This document shows, piece after piece, positions 51,321-61,839 of a DNA stretch of 64,000 nucleotides. This DNA is from CAWDMC01 sp963803295 (GTDB lineage Bacteria > Acidobacteriota > Terriglobia > UBA7540), in assembly GCA_963803295.1 (NCBI GenBank), contig CAWDMC010000003.1, forward strand, positions 186,001 through 250,000, given 5' to 3'. The notes below the pieces were generated by a model. The model made no database searches, was not told the DNA's origin, and was given only the letters and a program-made list of their open reading frames with translations. Position numbers and translations under genes: made by a program. The stretch's first letter is position 1. The number at the start of each line of letters is the position of its first letter.

Positions 51321-53063
51321 ATGATCGAGATATCGGATATACACAGGATCGCCTACTTCTCGATGGAAATCGCCCTTGAGCCTTCGATACCGACTTACTC
51401 CGGAGGACTTGGCGTGCTGGCTGGCGACACTCTGCGCTCTGCCGCCGACCTGGGAGTGCCAATGGTCGCCTGCACTTTGCTGCACCGAAAAGGGTACTTC
51501 GATCAGCAGATTGACAGCGAGGGCAATCAGAGCGAGCGGCCGGTGGACTGGAATCCCGAAAGCTTGCTGGAACCTATGGAACCCCCAGCCGCGATCACCA
51601 TTGAAGGCCGCAAAGTGGTTGTACGCGCTTGGCGGTACCAGATCCACGGCGTTACCGGGCATATCGTGCCGGTGTACCTGCTTGATACCGACTTGCCTGA
51701 AAACGACGAGTGGGATCGGACCCTCACCGACTATCTCTATGGCGGCGACCAGCGCTATCGCCTCTGCCAGGAGGCGGTTCTGGGCATGGGCGGCGTGGCT
51801 GTCCTTTGTGCGCTTGGCCACTGTAATCTCGAGACATACCACATGAACGAAGGGCACGCTGCGTTGCTAGGATTAGCGCTGGTAGAGAAGGGTCTCGAAG
51901 GACGAACTTGGAGCCAAGCCACCCGTGAAGATCTGCTCAACTTGCAGCGGAAGTGCGTTTTTACTACGCATACGCCGGTTCCGGCCGGTCATGACCAGTT
52001 CCCTCGGGAGCTTGTTATTCAGGTGCTCGGCGAAGAACGCGCTGCCGCTCTCGAGCGCGCTGAGTGCTTCCAAGGCGGCAGGCTGAACATGACCTACGTA
52101 GCCTTGCGCTCGTCGCACTATATTAACGGCGTGGCCATGCACCACGGGGAAGTCTCGCGCGGCATGTTTCCCAATTACCCTATCCGGGCCATCACCAACG
52201 GCGTCCATGCTCTTACCTGGACCTCTCCTGCTTTCCGTTCTCTTTACGATCGTCACATGCCGGAGTGGCGCCACGATAATCTCTATCTCCGCTACGCCAT
52301 CGGCATGGCGCTCGAAGAAATCCAGCAAGCGCATCTCGAGTCGAAGCGCGCCTTGTTCGAGGCGATTCGCACTAAAACCGGCGCCAAGCTCAGCGAGGAA
52401 GTTCTCACCATTGGGTTCGCCCGTCGCGCTACCGCTTACAAGCGACCTGGACTTTTCTTCTCCGATCCGGAACGTCTGCGCTACATCGCGCGTTACGTGG
52501 GGCCGCTCCAGGTGGTCTATGCGGGTAAAGCACATCCCAAGGATACCGGTGGGAAAGCTTGGATCCACCGCGTCTTTGAAGCCGCTGACTCCTTGAAAGA
52601 CGTGATCCGGGTGGTCTATGTGGAAAACTATGACATGCGCTGGGGACGATTGATCAGCAGTGGAGTGGATCTGTGGATGAATACGCCCCAGCGGCCGGAA
52701 GAAGCCTCAGGGACCAGTGGGATGAAGGCTGCTCTAAATGGAGTTCCCAGCTTCAGCGTGCTCGACGGCTGGTGGATTGAGGGTCACATCGAGGGCGTAA
52801 CCGGTTGGGCTGTGGGTAATGGAGAGGAGTATCCCCAGGACGATGCTGCCGATGCCAACAACCTTTACGATAAACTTGAAAGAACCATCATGCCCATGTT
52901 CTACCAACGGCCGACAGCCTATGCCCAGATCATGCGCTCGGCCATCGCCCTGAACGGTTCGTTTTTCAATACCCAACGCATGTTGTCGCAATACATCGTG
53001 AACGCCTACTTCCCTGAAGTCGAGCAACCCACCGAAGAAGAATCGCACGCGCTGAGTGCGTAA
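51321..53063 (+). CDS. glgP: Alpha-glucan (glycogen/maltodextrin) phosphorylase, short form
   Basis: Releases glucose-1-phosphate from alpha-1,4-glucans using pyridoxal phosphate. 580 residues, the shorter archaeal/bacterial type that lacks the N-terminal DUF3417 extension. Recognisable blocks are IAYFSMEIALEPSIPTYSGG, NLETYHMNEGHAALLGLAL, TTHTPVPAGHDQF, ITNGVHALTWTS and the PLP-lysine block EASGTSGMKAALNGVPSFS. GAGGAAG precedes the ATG at 51321. It stands alone and plausibly feeds carbon from glycogen into glycolysis. Confidence 0.93.
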   Translation: MIEISDIHRIAYFSMEIALEPSIPTYSGGLGVLAGDTLRSAADLGVPMVACTLLHRKGYFDQQIDSEGNQSERPVDWNPESLLEPMEPPAAITIEGRKVVVRAWRYQIHGVTGHIVPVYLLDTDLPENDEWDRTLTDYLYGGDQRYRLCQEAVLGMGGVAVLCALGHCNLETYHMNEGHAALLGLALVEKGLEGRTWSQATREDLLNLQRKCVFTTHTPVPAGHDQFPRELVIQVLGEERAAALERAECFQGGRLNMTYVALRSSHYINGVAMHHGEVSRGMFPNYPIRAITNGVHALTWTSPAFRSLYDRHMPEWRHDNLYLRYAIGMALEEIQQAHLESKRALFEAIRTKTGAKLSEEVLTIGFARRATAYKRPGLFFSDPERLRYIARYVGPLQVVYAGKAHPKDTGGKAWIHRVFEAADSLKDVIRVVYVENYDMRWGRLISSGVDLWMNTPQRPEEASGTSGMKAALNGVPSFSVLDGWWIEGHIEGVTGWAVGNGEEYPQDDAADANNLYDKLERTIMPMFYQRPTAYAQIMRSAIALNGSFFNTQRMLSQYIVNAYFPEVEQPTEEESHALSA

Positions 53064-53080
53064 AGCTGTCACGGACGCTC

Positions 53081-54790
53081 CTATTGCGTATGCCGGCTAA
53101 TGACCTGGACCTCTACCTTGAGCTTGGCCCCGGCGATTACGCGTGCCGGCGTAGCCTGATCCTCCAGTGGCAACAGGAAATCGGGGTCCTGGTAAGCGCC
53201 ATACTCCACCTTATCCCAGGCAAAAAGTTCGTAGTCACCTGGCGGAATGCCGTCGAAGCTGAACCCGCCGTCCTGCCCGGAATTGCCGATCTTGTACAGG
53301 CGAGTTCGGTCGCGATGGGTGGGGTCAGGTACTAGAACCACAGTGGCGTTCGGAAACGCCTTGTGATCATGCATGGCTGCGCCGCTCACTTCCCCACCCG
53401 CGCCGCTGATCACCAGTTCAAGGGTACCAGGCAAGCCTGCCTGCTTCACGTTCAAGCCGTTGTCGAGCGCTTCCTCGCTTCCCAGGTGGGCTGCCTTCAG
53501 GTAGTCCGGAGCAGGCAAGCAGCAGAGGTTGACGTCATAGGAGCCATCGGGCACCTGTTTCAGGGTAAAGCCCCCGTCGGCTTCAACTGTAGCCGGCTGA
53601 ACCCCGCCTTGCGACGCGTCGCGAGGGTTCAAGCTGACCTGCATTCCCTTAAGGTTGAGATCGAGATTACCCTCGGAACGAACGAATCCATGGATGACCG
53701 CACCAGGGCCCACCACCACATTCAGCCCATCCAGATTCGAGCCGCCCACGTCGACCTTCTGCTTGCCCGAGTAATTGTTGGCTCCATCGAAAAGCTGGGC
53801 CAACACCACGTAGGATCCCGGCGGCACGTTCAAGATCTGAAAAGTCCCATCGGCGGGGTTAGTTAACGCCTGGTGGTAGAAATTGGCTCCACCCTCAGAC
53901 TGGACCAGCGTGACATTCCAGCCTACGCCAGGACGACTGGAAGGCACGTGACCGGTGATACGACCGCTGACTCTCACGGCCGGGATAGGCGAGAGGCTTA
54001 GATCGACAGCGGGCGTTTCCTCTCCTGCTCGGACGTCGATCGGCTGGGCCCCCGAAGGCTCGACAGAACCCGGGTAATAGATGGGCACGTAAGTAGCGGG
54101 TGGATCGTCACTGGGGAGACTCTGGTTCCAGTCGTTGTAAATTGCCGCTACATAGTATTTTCTAGCTTGAAGCCCTGTCAGGCGGTACTCACCCATATCA
54201 TTGCTGCTGCAGCCACTCACATTCTGCAACTCGCGGCGCCCATTCACGTAGCGCCACTCCATAGCCTGCACGTTGGCGCCCGCCAAGGGTTCGCCATCCT
54301 CGTCGTAGACATGCCCGGCGATAACACCAGTGGGCATGAGGCGAAATACCACATCGCTTTTGTGGTCGCCCGCCTTCAGTTCCAGCAACTTCATGGGATC
54401 GTCCTGCGACTCCTGGCCGTAGGCGCGTCCGAGATAACCGTTGCGGCTCGCCCACAGGTTGTATGTGCCCGCATCCAGGCTGGGGAAGACGAAACGGCCA
54501 CTCGAGTCGGTGCGCGCCTGGCGCTGGGTGTTAGACATCCCGATTTGCTGAATCACACCGGGAGGCGTATCGGTTCTTTGCAGGGACACCTCGGCCTTCT
54601 TCACCGGCTGGCCGGTCGAGGCATTCAGCACCACACCTTCCAGAACGCATTTCTCTTGCGTCTGAGGCGCAATGCCGTTGGCATTGGGCGAGTTGCCCGG
54701 CGCAGCCTGGGCAAGGGTCTGAAAGGGCCTACCTGAGACCGATCCGGCAGATGCCGTGATGAGCAACAGGCCCAGGGCAATGGTCTTCAT
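53081..54790 (-). CDS. Secreted protein with carboxypeptidase-regulatory-like domains
   Basis: 569 residues from the ATG at 54790, with GGAGGAG upstream. A signal peptide is at residues 1-20. Several beta-sandwich blocks of the CarboxypepD_reg type follow (LEGVVLNASTGQPVKKAEVS, IAGHVYDEDGEPLAGANVQA, INGPxx-like turns). In acidobacteria these are common on outer-membrane and secreted proteins, often TonB-linked; here no barrel or TonB box is visible. It runs convergently towards glgP with 17 bp between the stop codons. Function unknown. Confidence 0.8.
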   Translation of the reverse strand: MKTIALGLLLITASAGSVSGRPFQTLAQAAPGNSPNANGIAPQTQEKCVLEGVVLNASTGQPVKKAEVSLQRTDTPPGVIQQIGMSNTQRQARTDSSGRFVFPSLDAGTYNLWASRNGYLGRAYGQESQDDPMKLLELKAGDHKSDVVFRLMPTGVIAGHVYDEDGEPLAGANVQAMEWRYVNGRRELQNVSGCSSNDMGEYRLTGLQARKYYVAAIYNDWNQSLPSDDPPATYVPIYYPGSVEPSGAQPIDVRAGEETPAVDLSLSPIPAVRVSGRITGHVPSSRPGVGWNVTLVQSEGGANFYHQALTNPADGTFQILNVPPGSYVVLAQLFDGANNYSGKQKVDVGGSNLDGLNVVVGPGAVIHGFVRSEGNLDLNLKGMQVSLNPRDASQGGVQPATVEADGGFTLKQVPDGSYDVNLCCLPAPDYLKAAHLGSEEALDNGLNVKQAGLPGTLELVISGAGGEVSGAAMHDHKAFPNATVVLVPDPTHRDRTRLYKIGNSGQDGGFSFDGIPPGDYELFAWDKVEYGAYQDPDFLLPLEDQATPARVIAGAKLKVEVQVISRHTQ

Positions 54791-54952
54791 CCCGCTCCTC
54801 CGGAACTTTCCCGCTATACCAGAGATGCCTGGTTCGGAACGGGCGTTGTGTCCAGGGGCGTTGTGGCGTTGTGGCTGGAAATGGGGAAGGACGGCAATTC
54901 GGCCTGAATTAACACTTGACCAGCCATACGCCGGGCATCGCATCGTTGGCGA

Positions 54953-57900
54953 TCACACGCCCAGCAGACAGCCGCGCGCCGGCTGGCCCATCATCTGGGA
55001 AAGCGCAAAGGCATACCACTGAAGCTGTCTCTCGTAGGCCGCCGCCCGCAGTGGCAAGTGAGCGTCGGTCTTGAAATCGACCACCGTCCATTCGCCGTTG
55101 TCATAAAAGGCAAGATCGAGGATGCCTTCGAACAGCCTGCCATCCTCCGTCTTGAGCATCACCGGCAGCTCGCGATGGCAAGGCCGGGCCCGGGCGGCGC
55201 GGTCAAGTAGGGGATGCGCTAACGCGGCGAGCACGGCCTCGATGGCAGCGGCCTGTTCCTGTGGGGATGGCCCGAGCACGCGGCTGTGCACCTCGGCAAG
55301 CAGAGCCAACTCTTTGCGGTCGTTCGCCGATATCCCCAATTTCGCCTCGCGCAGCAAAGTATGAACGAGGGTGCCGAAACGCCGGCCCTGCGGCCTGCCC
55401 TCGGGCTTGCGGAGAATATCCGTTTCAATGGCGCCCTTAAAACCAACGGGCGGCTCGGCTGCTTCTGTGGCGATGAAGACCTGGAAACGCGGGCGCTTGC
55501 CTTCGCCGAGCGCCTGCTCGCGCCTGGCGCTCCATTCCTCGTAGGCCCGTTTCCCTTCCTCCGCGACTCCGCCCACGCCACCTTCGGCCAGAATCTCGGT
55601 TTGCCGCACACCGAAGTTCTCCTCAACCTTGAGCGGCAGGACGTTTGTATCCCACCAGACGACGCGATGCGCTCCCTGCTGGGCCCGATGGAGTCCTGGT
55701 TTCACGCGCATCGCGACCCATTGATCATCGGGAATCGAGCTCTCGCCAAACTGCGGACACCCCGGTGCAGTCACAGGCGATCGCCGTGATTCTTTGGGCG
55801 GGTAGAGCACCTTGTGAAGCGGCGAAAGCCACACCTCGCCCCATCGCTGCGATATATTTTCCCACCCCGCCTGATCCTCCACCACCGGCACCACCAGCAG
55901 ATCCCGCGCCCGTGTCGCCGCCACGTATGCGACTCGAACGCCTTCGGCCCGGTCCCGGACAGCCTCTTCGTCCTCGTGCTCAAGCAGGTCCCAGGGAGCG
56001 CAACCGAGCAGGCGCATGGCGCACAAACGGCGCTGGGAGTCCACAAACATGTCGGGCTGGTACGAATTCAGGTGCGCGCCGATATCGGCCAGGATCACCA
56101 CCGGGAACTCCAGGCCCTTGGCGCCATGCACAGTCATAATGCGGATACCTTCCGCGCCCTCCTCGGCCACAGGCGCATCAGCCGATTCGTCCTTGCTCGC
56201 CTGCTCTCGGAGTTCCGCGACAAAACCACGAAAGGAGATGCCGCCGCTCATCTCGAAACTGCGCGCCAGATCGGCCACGCGGTAGACGTTGGCCAGCACC
56301 TGGCTGCCAGCCGGGCGTAAGGCGAATCCGGCGTGGGCTCGAGTCTCTTTGAGCAGGGCGTTCACAGTCTCTACGATGGGACGCCAGTTGCGCTGCCGGT
56401 GGAGTTTCGCGAGCAGGGCGAGAGCTTCGGCGATCGGTTGGAACTCAGAATCCATTGGATCCGGCAGGCGCCGGAACGGGTGCAAAGTCCCTGACGTCTG
56501 CTTGAACCGCAACAGCGCGCCATCGGGAATGGCGAATAGCGAGCCCTTCAGCGCTGCAAATACCGAGAGCTCGTCGTCGGGCCACTCAATCGCGGTCAGC
56601 GCTGCGCGGAGCGTTTCCACTTCTTCCCGGCTGTGAAACGATCGCGCTCCCACCAGCAGGTGTGGAATATTGCGCAATTCCATCTGCTGCAGGTACTCGT
56701 AGGTCATGTCGGTTCCGCGGGAGGAGAAGCGGCGAAAAAGGACGGCAATGTGCCGAGGCCTGATCTTGATCGAAGCCTGCCTGGGATCGTCGCAATCGCG
56801 CACTTTCCAGCCGCTCTCATCGATCAGCCACTTGATGAAAGCCGCCACCGTGGAAGGGAGACACTCGTTCACCTTCCACTTGTTCACGTCGCCATTGTCG
56901 CCGTACGGTTGAGGCAGGGGCAGGGCCACGATGGAGGGCTGATCGTTGCGTTCGACCGCCACCCGCTCGAGCGCAACATACTCCGGCTGCCCGGCGGTTT
57001 TGTCGCCGGTCATCTCCGGCTGAAAGGCGGCGTTCACAAATTCCTGGATCGGCCGTACGGCGCGGTAGCTTTTTGAGAGCCGCAGAAGGCGTATACCTTT
57101 CCGGGTAAGGGACTCACGCAGGTGCTGGTAAACGATGACGTCAGCCCGGCGGAAACGATAAACCGATTGCTTGGGATCGCCCACCAGAAACAGCTTACCG
57201 GCCACCGGCATCGCCGCCATCCAATCGGTCTGCTGCGGGTCGTCAGCCGCGAGCAACAGCAGGATCTCGGCTTGCAAAGGATCGGTGTCCTGAAACTCAT
57301 CCACGAAGATGTGGGTGAATTCCTGCTGCAGGTAGTGGCGGACCTCGGCGTTCTCTGTCACCAGGTCGCGCACCTTCAGCAACAAATCTACAAAGTCGAG
57401 TTTGCCACTCTTTCCCTTCACCTCGTCGTAGGCCTCGAGCAGCTCGCGCATTTCCTCGCGCAGCACGATGGCCAGATCGGCATCCGCCTTCTGCCGGAAC
57501 TCGGCCAGCGCCAGCACCAGCGCTTCCCGCGCCGCCAGGACGTCCTCACGCTTGACATCTTCTGCGAAAGCTCCGGAACCCTTTCTCATGGCCTTGCGCA
57601 GATCGCCGGATAGCTTTACCAGACGTCCTTCGAGAATATCGTAGTCGCGCTTCCCGAGCGATTCGGCGCGTTCGATCCAAGTGGCAAGATCGCGCGCCGG
57701 CCTCAGGTCGCGATAAAGATTGTCCGCAGGCCGGCGGCACCTGGCGCTGGTGGCGGCCAAGTCGAGCACAAGCCCGGTAACCCGGTCGATTTCACGGTTG
57801 CGTTCAAAGGGGTGGGGCGTCCACGCCGCCGGAAAATCGCGCCACTCAATCAGCTTCCAGCCGGCATCGCGCAGTTGATCGAGCGGCGAGCGATCGTCCT

Positions 57901-58450
57901 GGTAATCACGCGCCGCCAGGCGGTTCAGGGAACGACGCAATCCGGGCGGCGCTGCGATCAGTTTCTGCTGGCTCCAGCGGCGAAAGGCTTGACGATAGAG
58001 GCGCGGCGCCTCCACCTCGGAAAGCTCCTCAAAAGCGGGATCGACGCGCGCCTCCACCGGCCGCTCACGCAGGATGTCCGCACAGAAAGAGTGGATGGTG
58101 CCAATCCGCGCCTCTTCCAGGTGTTCGATGGCGCGTTCCAGGTTTTCGACTTCGCTCGCGGCGGTCTCGCTTGACCTCAGCTGATCGAGCGCCCGATCGA
58201 GCTCCTGCCGCAGCCGCAGCTTCAGTTCGCCGGCCGCCTTGCGCGTGAAGGTCACGGCGACAATACTGCGAATGTCTTCGGCTTCGCCGCAGCGAATCAC
58301 GGCTACGATGCGATTTACCAGCTCAGTAGTCTTGCCCGTTCCCGCCGCCGCCTCGACGATGAAGCTCTCCTGAAGCGAACCCGAGATAAGCTTGCGCGCC
58401 TCGATATCATCGAGTTCGTTCTTTCTGCGGAATGGTATTACCTTTGCCAT
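54953..58450 (-). CDS. addA: AddA-like UvrD/RecB helicase-nuclease subunit
   Basis: 1165 residues from the ATG at 58450, just after a hairpin. SF1 helicase with Walker A AAAGTGKTTELV, motif II-type DEFQDTDPLQAEIL, and later blocks FLVGDPKQSVYRFR, LSKSYRAVRPI and TVHGAKGLEFPVVILADIG. The C-terminal RecB-like PD-(D/E)XK nuclease shows FEGILDLAFYDNGEWTVVDF followed by KTD. With AddB upstream this forms an AddAB-type complex for double-strand-break end resection. The addB stop is 48 bp before this start and the gap contains a perfect 12-bp hairpin. Confidence 0.9.
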   Translation of the reverse strand: MAKVIPFRRKNELDDIEARKLISGSLQESFIVEAAAGTGKTTELVNRIVAVIRCGEAEDIRSIVAVTFTRKAAGELKLRLRQELDRALDQLRSSETAASEVENLERAIEHLEEARIGTIHSFCADILRERPVEARVDPAFEELSEVEAPRLYRQAFRRWSQQKLIAAPPGLRRSLNRLAARDYQDDRSPLDQLRDAGWKLIEWRDFPAAWTPHPFERNREIDRVTGLVLDLAATSARCRRPADNLYRDLRPARDLATWIERAESLGKRDYDILEGRLVKLSGDLRKAMRKGSGAFAEDVKREDVLAAREALVLALAEFRQKADADLAIVLREEMRELLEAYDEVKGKSGKLDFVDLLLKVRDLVTENAEVRHYLQQEFTHIFVDEFQDTDPLQAEILLLLAADDPQQTDWMAAMPVAGKLFLVGDPKQSVYRFRRADVIVYQHLRESLTRKGIRLLRLSKSYRAVRPIQEFVNAAFQPEMTGDKTAGQPEYVALERVAVERNDQPSIVALPLPQPYGDNGDVNKWKVNECLPSTVAAFIKWLIDESGWKVRDCDDPRQASIKIRPRHIAVLFRRFSSRGTDMTYEYLQQMELRNIPHLLVGARSFHSREEVETLRAALTAIEWPDDELSVFAALKGSLFAIPDGALLRFKQTSGTLHPFRRLPDPMDSEFQPIAEALALLAKLHRQRNWRPIVETVNALLKETRAHAGFALRPAGSQVLANVYRVADLARSFEMSGGISFRGFVAELREQASKDESADAPVAEEGAEGIRIMTVHGAKGLEFPVVILADIGAHLNSYQPDMFVDSQRRLCAMRLLGCAPWDLLEHEDEEAVRDRAEGVRVAYVAATRARDLLVVPVVEDQAGWENISQRWGEVWLSPLHKVLYPPKESRRSPVTAPGCPQFGESSIPDDQWVAMRVKPGLHRAQQGAHRVVWWDTNVLPLKVEENFGVRQTEILAEGGVGGVAEEGKRAYEEWSARREQALGEGKRPRFQVFIATEAAEPPVGFKGAIETDILRKPEGRPQGRRFGTLVHTLLREAKLGISANDRKELALLAEVHSRVLGPSPQEQAAAIEAVLAALAHPLLDRAARARPCHRELPVMLKTEDGRLFEGILDLAFYDNGEWTVVDFKTDAHLPLRAAAYERQLQWYAFALSQMMGQPARGCLLGV

Positions 58451-58460
58451 GGGGACGAAA

Positions 58461-58491
58461 TACCCACGGCACAAAAACCGTGCCGTGGGTA
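58461..58491. repeat. Perfect hairpin between addB and addA
   Basis: TACCCACGGCAC (58461-58472) and GTGCCGTGGGTA (58480-58491), loop AAAAACC. This 12-bp stem without mismatch lies between the addB stop and the addA start. It could stabilise or attenuate the addB-addA message, or be a dispersed repeat. Confidence 0.8.
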
Positions 58492-58497
58492 CCCTTC

Positions 58498-61400
58498 TTA
58501 AGGCTGGCACCTCAACTGATTTAGCTCATCCAGTCGATCCTGCGGTTTGCGCCGAATGCGTATTTCCTCGCGCGGACCGCACACGATCCGATACTCGCAG
58601 TAACGGCAGGCGCCCTCGCGGGGTGCAGCCGGAAGGAAGCCCTGCTCCATCGCCTTGTCGATGGTCTGCACTACCAACTGCAGCCTGTTGATTGATGGCT
58701 GGTTCAGGTCGATCACGATCTGCTGGTAGTTTCCACGCTGGGTGCAGTAGTAAAGCACACCGGACTCCACTCTCTTACCCAGCAGCTTCTGGGCGGCGAG
58801 GCCGTAGAGAACAGGCTGCAGGATTTCCCCTTCGCCCACCGAACTGGGCGTCCTCTCGGGCACCTTGCCCGTCTTGTGATCGGTAATTCGCAGCACGCCG
58901 CGCTGGCGATGCTCCTCCACCAGGTCGATGGAGCCGCGCACGGTGAGGCCCTCAAGACCCTCAAGAATCGGCACCGGCTGCGCGCTGCTCTCGGGATCTC
59001 GCTCCGTATCGCGCGCAGGGCCTGGCGGCAATCCGAAAGCGTATTCATAGTGGATTGGTTTCCACTCCGCGTGGATCGAGGGCAATTGCTTGACCCACCC
59101 GCGCAGATCTGTCCGAATGTCCTCGAGTTCGCTCCTCCATATAGGCGGAATGGCGGGCGCCAATTTTTCTTCCCAGCGCAACGCCACGCGGTCCAGAATG
59201 CGATCGGCGATATCCATCACCAGCGGCAGCTCGGCTTCATCAACCGGAAGCAAGCTGACCCGGTTGAGATCGCGAAAAATCTCGAACTGCACCTCATGAA
59301 ACATCCCGCCGCGGGTGAGTGGATCCATCTTCTCGATTGGAAACGGCTCCTCCCTTTCTTCGAGATCATGGATAGCGTAGAGGAGGAACCGATAGGGACA
59401 GGCCGCGAACTGCTGCAAAGCGGAGGCCGAGTAGCTGCGCATCGACATTCGCTGGTTGGCGAGCGCCTGGACTGTCACGGCGTCGGCACTAACCAGGCCG
59501 TCTGCCGGGGTCCACTCCGTCTTTCGCCAGCGGGCCGCACGTGTCCGCAAGGAGCGGGCCAAGCACTCATTCAGGTCCAACAGGTAGCGAGCAGCCCCCC
59601 AGGCTTCCTTTCTCGGTCTGCGGACGAGGCGCTCCAGTACGGCAAGGTCATGCTCGGCGTTGTCGATGGCGTGCTCCGGATCTCGCGGGGCGGGCCAACC
59701 CAACATCGCGCCGGAAGATTCGGCAAAGCGCTTCTTGATCTCGCCCAGACTCGGCAAGGAACCCTCCGCCGCCCGCAACACCTCAAGAGCATAGAAAGAG
59801 GGAACGCGCTCACGACCCTGCATGAGGTCCATGCGGGGATAAGAGACGCAGAACTGCTCAGCGGCCGCGCCCGCGGCAGCTTCCATCAGGAGCCGCTCGC
59901 GCAAGCGGCGCTGATCCTGGGTACCGAGTGCAGTCCCAAGCTGATAGTTCAGCTTTCGCCGATGTTCGTCGAGCAGGAGCGGATCCTCAGTAGGCTTACG
60001 CGGGAATACCCCTTCGGCGAGGCCGGGAACGAATACCATTTCAAACGAGCGGCCGGCAGCTTCCTCGATGCTCCCGACGAACACGCATCCCCAGCGCCGG
60101 GATGACGGCTTCTCGCGCAGCAAGCGGAGACGCTCTGCCAGCACTTGGCGGATCTCGGGCAGTTCGGCGGGGCCGACTTCGTCCATCGGCTCGAGCTCGC
60201 TCAGCATTTCAAGGAGCGGCGCCGGATCACGAAGCGTCTTCTCAGCCAGCCTGCGGAGATGGACCAGCCACTCGCCCCAACTTGCTGCCCGCGGCAGGGA
60301 AGCGAGCAACTCAATGACCGGCAGAGCAAACCGCTTGAGATCATCCAAACGTTCGTGTTGTTTCCGCAGGTAGGTGCGCCGCGAGTCTTCGTCAGGCGAC
60401 AATTCCCTCAGGCGCACTTCGAATTGATAGCGCAGTCCGTCAAGACGCCTCGCCCAGCGGTCTTTGCCCCCGATCACCGCGGCGTCGATCAACAATTCCT
60501 CCCATGCGAACGGAGTTCGGAGAGTGCCCTCGATAACAGGGGATTGGTCGGTGGCTGCTGAAGGTTCAACGGCACCCCCGCCGGTCTCTTCGTCCTCAAC
60601 ATCACGCAAGGCGCCACCGCTACCCGGATTCTGCGCCTCGTCGCGCGATCCCACCCACACACCGGCGGCGTCTGGGGGCTCACCGGAGGGTTTTAGCCGG
60701 GGTACCTGGCCGAGCGAGAGATACTCGGCGAAGCGGGTGGCGGAGAGTCCCTCGGCCGCACAATCGAGCAGCGCCAGGAATGCCCGTCCGGCAGGGTTGG
60801 GGCGGATCACACCCTCGGTTGAATAGACGGGAATTCCCGCCCGGCCGAGAGCGTCCTCCACTAAAGGCAAATACACCTCGGGATTGCGCAGCAGAATGGT
60901 GATCGCATCAAAAGGAATTCCCTGCCCGGCGGCGAATCGGATGCGCCGAGCGATCTCCACACACTCAGGTCCTTCGCCCGCCGCCGAAAAGAACCCCACC
61001 GAAGCGTCGAGCTTCCGCCGAGGTGGAGGCGTGGTCCGGAAAATGTGGCGCCGAAGGTGATTGAGAGACCGGTCCACAACGGGCATGGAAGGCCGGGAAG
61101 CATCATCGGCTTCTCCATTTTGGGGGAGTCCCAGGATCAACTTGAGGGCCGTGATGCTGTCCGTATCGGCTTCGAGTGCGGTGGCAACTACCCGTGGCGA
61201 AGATTGGACCAAGGCAGAGACCAAGGAGCGCTCCGCCGCCGAATTGAGCGAAAGATCGATTATGAAGAGTGGAAGCCCCACGAGTCGATGACCGCTGTCA
61301 CGCGCGCACTCGGTCGAAAGGCGCAGGAGCACAGCCAAGTCAGCCAGGGCTCGACTTTCGAGTTCACCTTCGTAGGCCGCCAGCAGACGGGCGAGATCCG

Positions 61401-61839
61401 GCCCGGGAGCGCCGGCGGCGCTCAGCCCCTCCGGCCGGACGCCCTCCAGGCGCAGTTCGCGGAGGGTGGCGGCAAGAGCTCGCGGGAAGCCCGGTGTTCC
61501 GGCGACGGGATCGAAATACTCCAGACGGCTTTCCCGGCGGCAGTGGAACACACTGCGTGCTGCCAGCGCCTCCATACCTAAACGGCTGAGCGGCGCGAGC
61601 TTAAGTCGAGCCATCGATCCCGTGGAGAGCATTCCGGCAAGCTGAATCAGCGTCATGCGATGGACGCCGTGAACGGAACCTCGGCGCTCGGCCACTGCCC
61701 GCACAAAATCATCCGCGGCGCCGTAGGTAGGTCCGACCACGAGGACCTCCGAGGTCCCGATGAGCTGGGCGAGCCTGCTACGCGCCTGGTCTAAGCGATG
61801 CTGATTCGAAGAAGAGATGAAGAGTTGATGGCAAACCAC
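58498..61839 (-). CDS. addB: AddB-like nuclease subunit with predicted 4Fe-4S cluster
   Basis: 1113 residues. The N-terminus lacks a Walker A motif; VVGPTYGAADDFVR is at the corresponding place, consistent with a degenerate helicase as in AddB. The C-terminal nuclease is recognisable from LQQFAACPYRFLLYAIHDLE, LRITDHKTGKVPE and CRYCEYRIVCG. The Cys of AACPYRF plus the three Cys of CRYCEYRIVC form the four ligands expected of an AddB-type iron-sulfur nuclease. It precedes addA in the same operon. RecBCD is not present here. Confidence 0.86.
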   Translation of the reverse strand: MVCHQLFISSSNQHRLDQARSRLAQLIGTSEVLVVGPTYGAADDFVRAVAERRGSVHGVHRMTLIQLAGMLSTGSMARLKLAPLSRLGMEALAARSVFHCRRESRLEYFDPVAGTPGFPRALAATLRELRLEGVRPEGLSAAGAPGPDLARLLAAYEGELESRALADLAVLLRLSTECARDSGHRLVGLPLFIIDLSLNSAAERSLVSALVQSSPRVVATALEADTDSITALKLILGLPQNGEADDASRPSMPVVDRSLNHLRRHIFRTTPPPRRKLDASVGFFSAAGEGPECVEIARRIRFAAGQGIPFDAITILLRNPEVYLPLVEDALGRAGIPVYSTEGVIRPNPAGRAFLALLDCAAEGLSATRFAEYLSLGQVPRLKPSGEPPDAAGVWVGSRDEAQNPGSGGALRDVEDEETGGGAVEPSAATDQSPVIEGTLRTPFAWEELLIDAAVIGGKDRWARRLDGLRYQFEVRLRELSPDEDSRRTYLRKQHERLDDLKRFALPVIELLASLPRAASWGEWLVHLRRLAEKTLRDPAPLLEMLSELEPMDEVGPAELPEIRQVLAERLRLLREKPSSRRWGCVFVGSIEEAAGRSFEMVFVPGLAEGVFPRKPTEDPLLLDEHRRKLNYQLGTALGTQDQRRLRERLLMEAAAGAAAEQFCVSYPRMDLMQGRERVPSFYALEVLRAAEGSLPSLGEIKKRFAESSGAMLGWPAPRDPEHAIDNAEHDLAVLERLVRRPRKEAWGAARYLLDLNECLARSLRTRAARWRKTEWTPADGLVSADAVTVQALANQRMSMRSYSASALQQFAACPYRFLLYAIHDLEEREEPFPIEKMDPLTRGGMFHEVQFEIFRDLNRVSLLPVDEAELPLVMDIADRILDRVALRWEEKLAPAIPPIWRSELEDIRTDLRGWVKQLPSIHAEWKPIHYEYAFGLPPGPARDTERDPESSAQPVPILEGLEGLTVRGSIDLVEEHRQRGVLRITDHKTGKVPERTPSSVGEGEILQPVLYGLAAQKLLGKRVESGVLYYCTQRGNYQQIVIDLNQPSINRLQLVVQTIDKAMEQGFLPAAPREGACRYCEYRIVCGPREEIRIRRKPQDRLDELNQLRCQP

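Noticed and set aside
58876..60105. 409-codon plus-strand reading frame opposite addB
   Set aside because: Antisense shadow of a well-supported gene; no Shine-Dalgarno and no family motif.
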